A program made the translations under genes and the position numbers. A stretch of DNA of 6,082 nt, taken from JAJXWB01 sp036796555 (GTDB lineage Bacteria > Pseudomonadota > Alphaproteobacteria > Rhizobiales > Beijerinckiaceae). The number at the start of each line of letters is the position of its first letter. Position 1 is the stretch's first letter. The notes beneath the pieces are model-generated. The model saw only the letters and a list, made by a program, of their open reading frames with translations. It made no database searches and was not told where the DNA came from. Of this stretch, positions 5,371 to 6,082 are shown piece after piece. The stretch lies in NCBI GenBank assembly GCA_036796555.1, contig DAIRCS010000214.1:1-6082 (forward strand), in the 5' to 3' direction.

Positions 5371-5493
5371 TCCCTCCCCCCTTGTGGGGGAGGGCTAGGG
5401 TGGGGGGTCGGGGAATCTCGCCAGGCTTCCAAGCGCCAATCTCGCGAGATTCCTCGACCCCCTCCCCCGCACCTCCCCACAAGGGGGAGGGGA
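5371..5493. repeat. Long palindromic intergenic repeat between hom and glpX
   Basis: An imperfect inverted repeat of about 123 bases, centred near 5432. The left arm runs TCCCTCCCCCCTTGTGGGGG... (from 5371) to GGGGAATCTCGC (to 5421). The right arm runs GCGAGATTCCTCGACCCCC (from 5444) to CCACAAGGGGGAGGGGA (to 5493). The arms are complementary over most of their length with a few mismatches and one indel, enclosing about 22 unpaired bases. Each outer end also folds on itself (CCCCC-TTGT-GGGGG). The order CCCTC-CCCC, short loop, GGGG-GAGGGCTRGGGTG is the same as in the element at 2369-2493, so they appear to be members of one family. It lies inside a likely hom-glpX transcription unit, where the RNA could form a large stem that affects stability or read-through. 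It contains no gene. Confidence 0.8.
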
Positions 5494-5537
5494 GGCGCCC
5501 CTACTCCATCGCGCGGCTCCTACCGCACTTTCCTTAC

Positions 5538-6082
5538 CTATTCCCGCTCGATCCGGATGGATTGCGGCCGTTCCGCGACATATCCGTCCGCCACGATGGC
5601 GTCGAGGGCTTCGCGCACGAGTTTCTCGGTCGTGGCGTAAGTGATGAGAACGACCGGCACGGGCGCGCCGGTCTTGTCGCCGCCGGCTCCGGCGCGGCCG
5701 CGCTGGACGATGCTCTCGAGCGAGATTCCGCGCTCGGCCATGCGGGTCGCGATGCCGGCGAAAGCGCCGGGCTTGTCGTAGACCGACAGGCGAATGTAAT
5801 AGCCGCCCTCGTGGCGCTGCATCTCGACGCGCCGGACCTTGGTCAGCGCGGCGCGCGGCAGGCCGAGCGGACGCGACCGAACGCCGCGGGCGATGTCGGC
5901 GATATCGGCCACCACGGCCGACGCAGTCGCATTGCCGCCGGCGCCCGGCCCCACCAATGTCAGTTCGTGAACGGCGTCGGCGTCGATGGTGACGGCGTTG
6001 GTCACGCCCATCACCTGCGCGATCGACGTCGTCTTGCGCACCATGGTCGGATGCACGCGCTGCTCTACGCCATGCGGCGTGC
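5538..6082 (-). CDS. hom: Homoserine dehydrogenase, C-terminal part (5' end beyond window)
   Basis: The NAD(P)-dependent cytosolic enzyme that reduces L-aspartate-4-semialdehyde to L-homoserine, the branch point to threonine and methionine. The window holds the last 180 residues of a protein usually about 430; the NAD-binding domain and most of the catalytic domain are outside. The frame is open to position 6082 and enters as TPHGVEQRVHPTMV, a conserved stretch, so the apparent GTG at 6056 is an internal valine and not a start. The core motif GPGAGGNATASAVVADI (visible residues 44-60) is the family's end-of-catalytic-domain signature. From about residue 93 to the end is a regulatory ACT domain (YYIRLSVYDKPGAFAGIATR, 94-113; GISLESIVQRG), which in this family usually mediates threonine feedback inhibition. 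The stop codon at 5540-5538 is followed by the palindromic repeat and then glpX. Confidence 0.95.
   Translation of the reverse strand, partial: TPHGVEQRVHPTMVRKTTSIAQVMGVTNAVTIDADAVHELTLVGPGAGGNATASAVVADIADIARGVRSRPLGLPRAALTKVRRVEMQRHEGGYYIRLSVYDKPGAFAGIATRMAERGISLESIVQRGRAGAGGDKTGAPVPVVLITYATTEKLVREALDAIVADGYVAERPQSIRIERE

Noticed and set aside
5325..5480. N-terminal extension of GlpX
   Set aside because: The upstream residues (PTPHPSPPPQGG...) come from the palindromic repeat; the normal GlpX N-terminus starts at 5324.
2369..5493. The two palindromic elements as a CRISPR array or composite transposon ends
   Set aside because: There are only two copies, 3 kb apart, with different inner sequence. 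There are no regular spacers, no transposase, and the genes between them are ordinary chromosomal genes on both strands.
6054..6056. GTG start codon giving a 172-residue protein
   Set aside because: The frame continues upstream with conserved homoserine dehydrogenase sequence (HGVEQR), so the codon is internal.

Overview
The window is a compact, high-GC stretch of bacterial chromosome that reads as Alphaproteobacteria, most likely Hyphomicrobiales (Rhizobiales). Three things point there: a NifS/IscS-type cysteine desulfurase placed directly before sufB, the hom-glpX gene order, and GC-rich palindromic intergenic repeats of the 'CCCTCTCCCC...GGGGAGAGGG' kind common in that order. The genus cannot be settled from this sequence. 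I see no tRNA, rRNA, CRISPR array, phage gene or transposase.

Layout. (1) Positions 1-2325, minus strand: the start of an iron-sulfur cluster assembly (SUF) operon. A group-I-like cysteine desulfurase (2325-1177) comes first, then a 98-base spacer, then sufB (1078 to beyond position 1, 359 codons visible). The desulfurase releases sulfur from cysteine and SufB is the scaffold on which clusters are built. (2) Positions 2326-2561: a divergent intergenic region almost filled by a composite palindromic repeat (about 2369-2493). (3) Positions 2562-3606, plus strand: a TRIC/UPF0126-family membrane protein, then a small exported four-cysteine protein of unknown function, closed by a strong intrinsic terminator at 3578-3606. 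(4) Positions 3637-6082, minus strand: the 3' part of hom (homoserine dehydrogenase with ACT domain), a 213-base gap holding a second palindromic repeat (5371-5493), glpX (class II fructose-1,6-bisphosphatase), and a short MOSC-domain protein whose ATG overlaps the glpX stop codon by one base.

How the genes fit together. The SUF genes form one pathway. Hom (threonine/methionine branch) and GlpX (gluconeogenesis or carbon fixation) are neighbours by conserved order rather than a shared pathway. The MOSC protein looks translationally coupled to glpX. The TRIC protein and the small Cys protein are tandem, but each has its own ribosome binding site.

This is mostly core-genome content. I did not find a clear new multi-gene system. 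The items most worth following are the two related palindromic elements, the small four-cysteine exported protein, the glpX-MOSC coupling, and the cysteine desulfurase start, which lacks a Shine-Dalgarno and may be leaderless.
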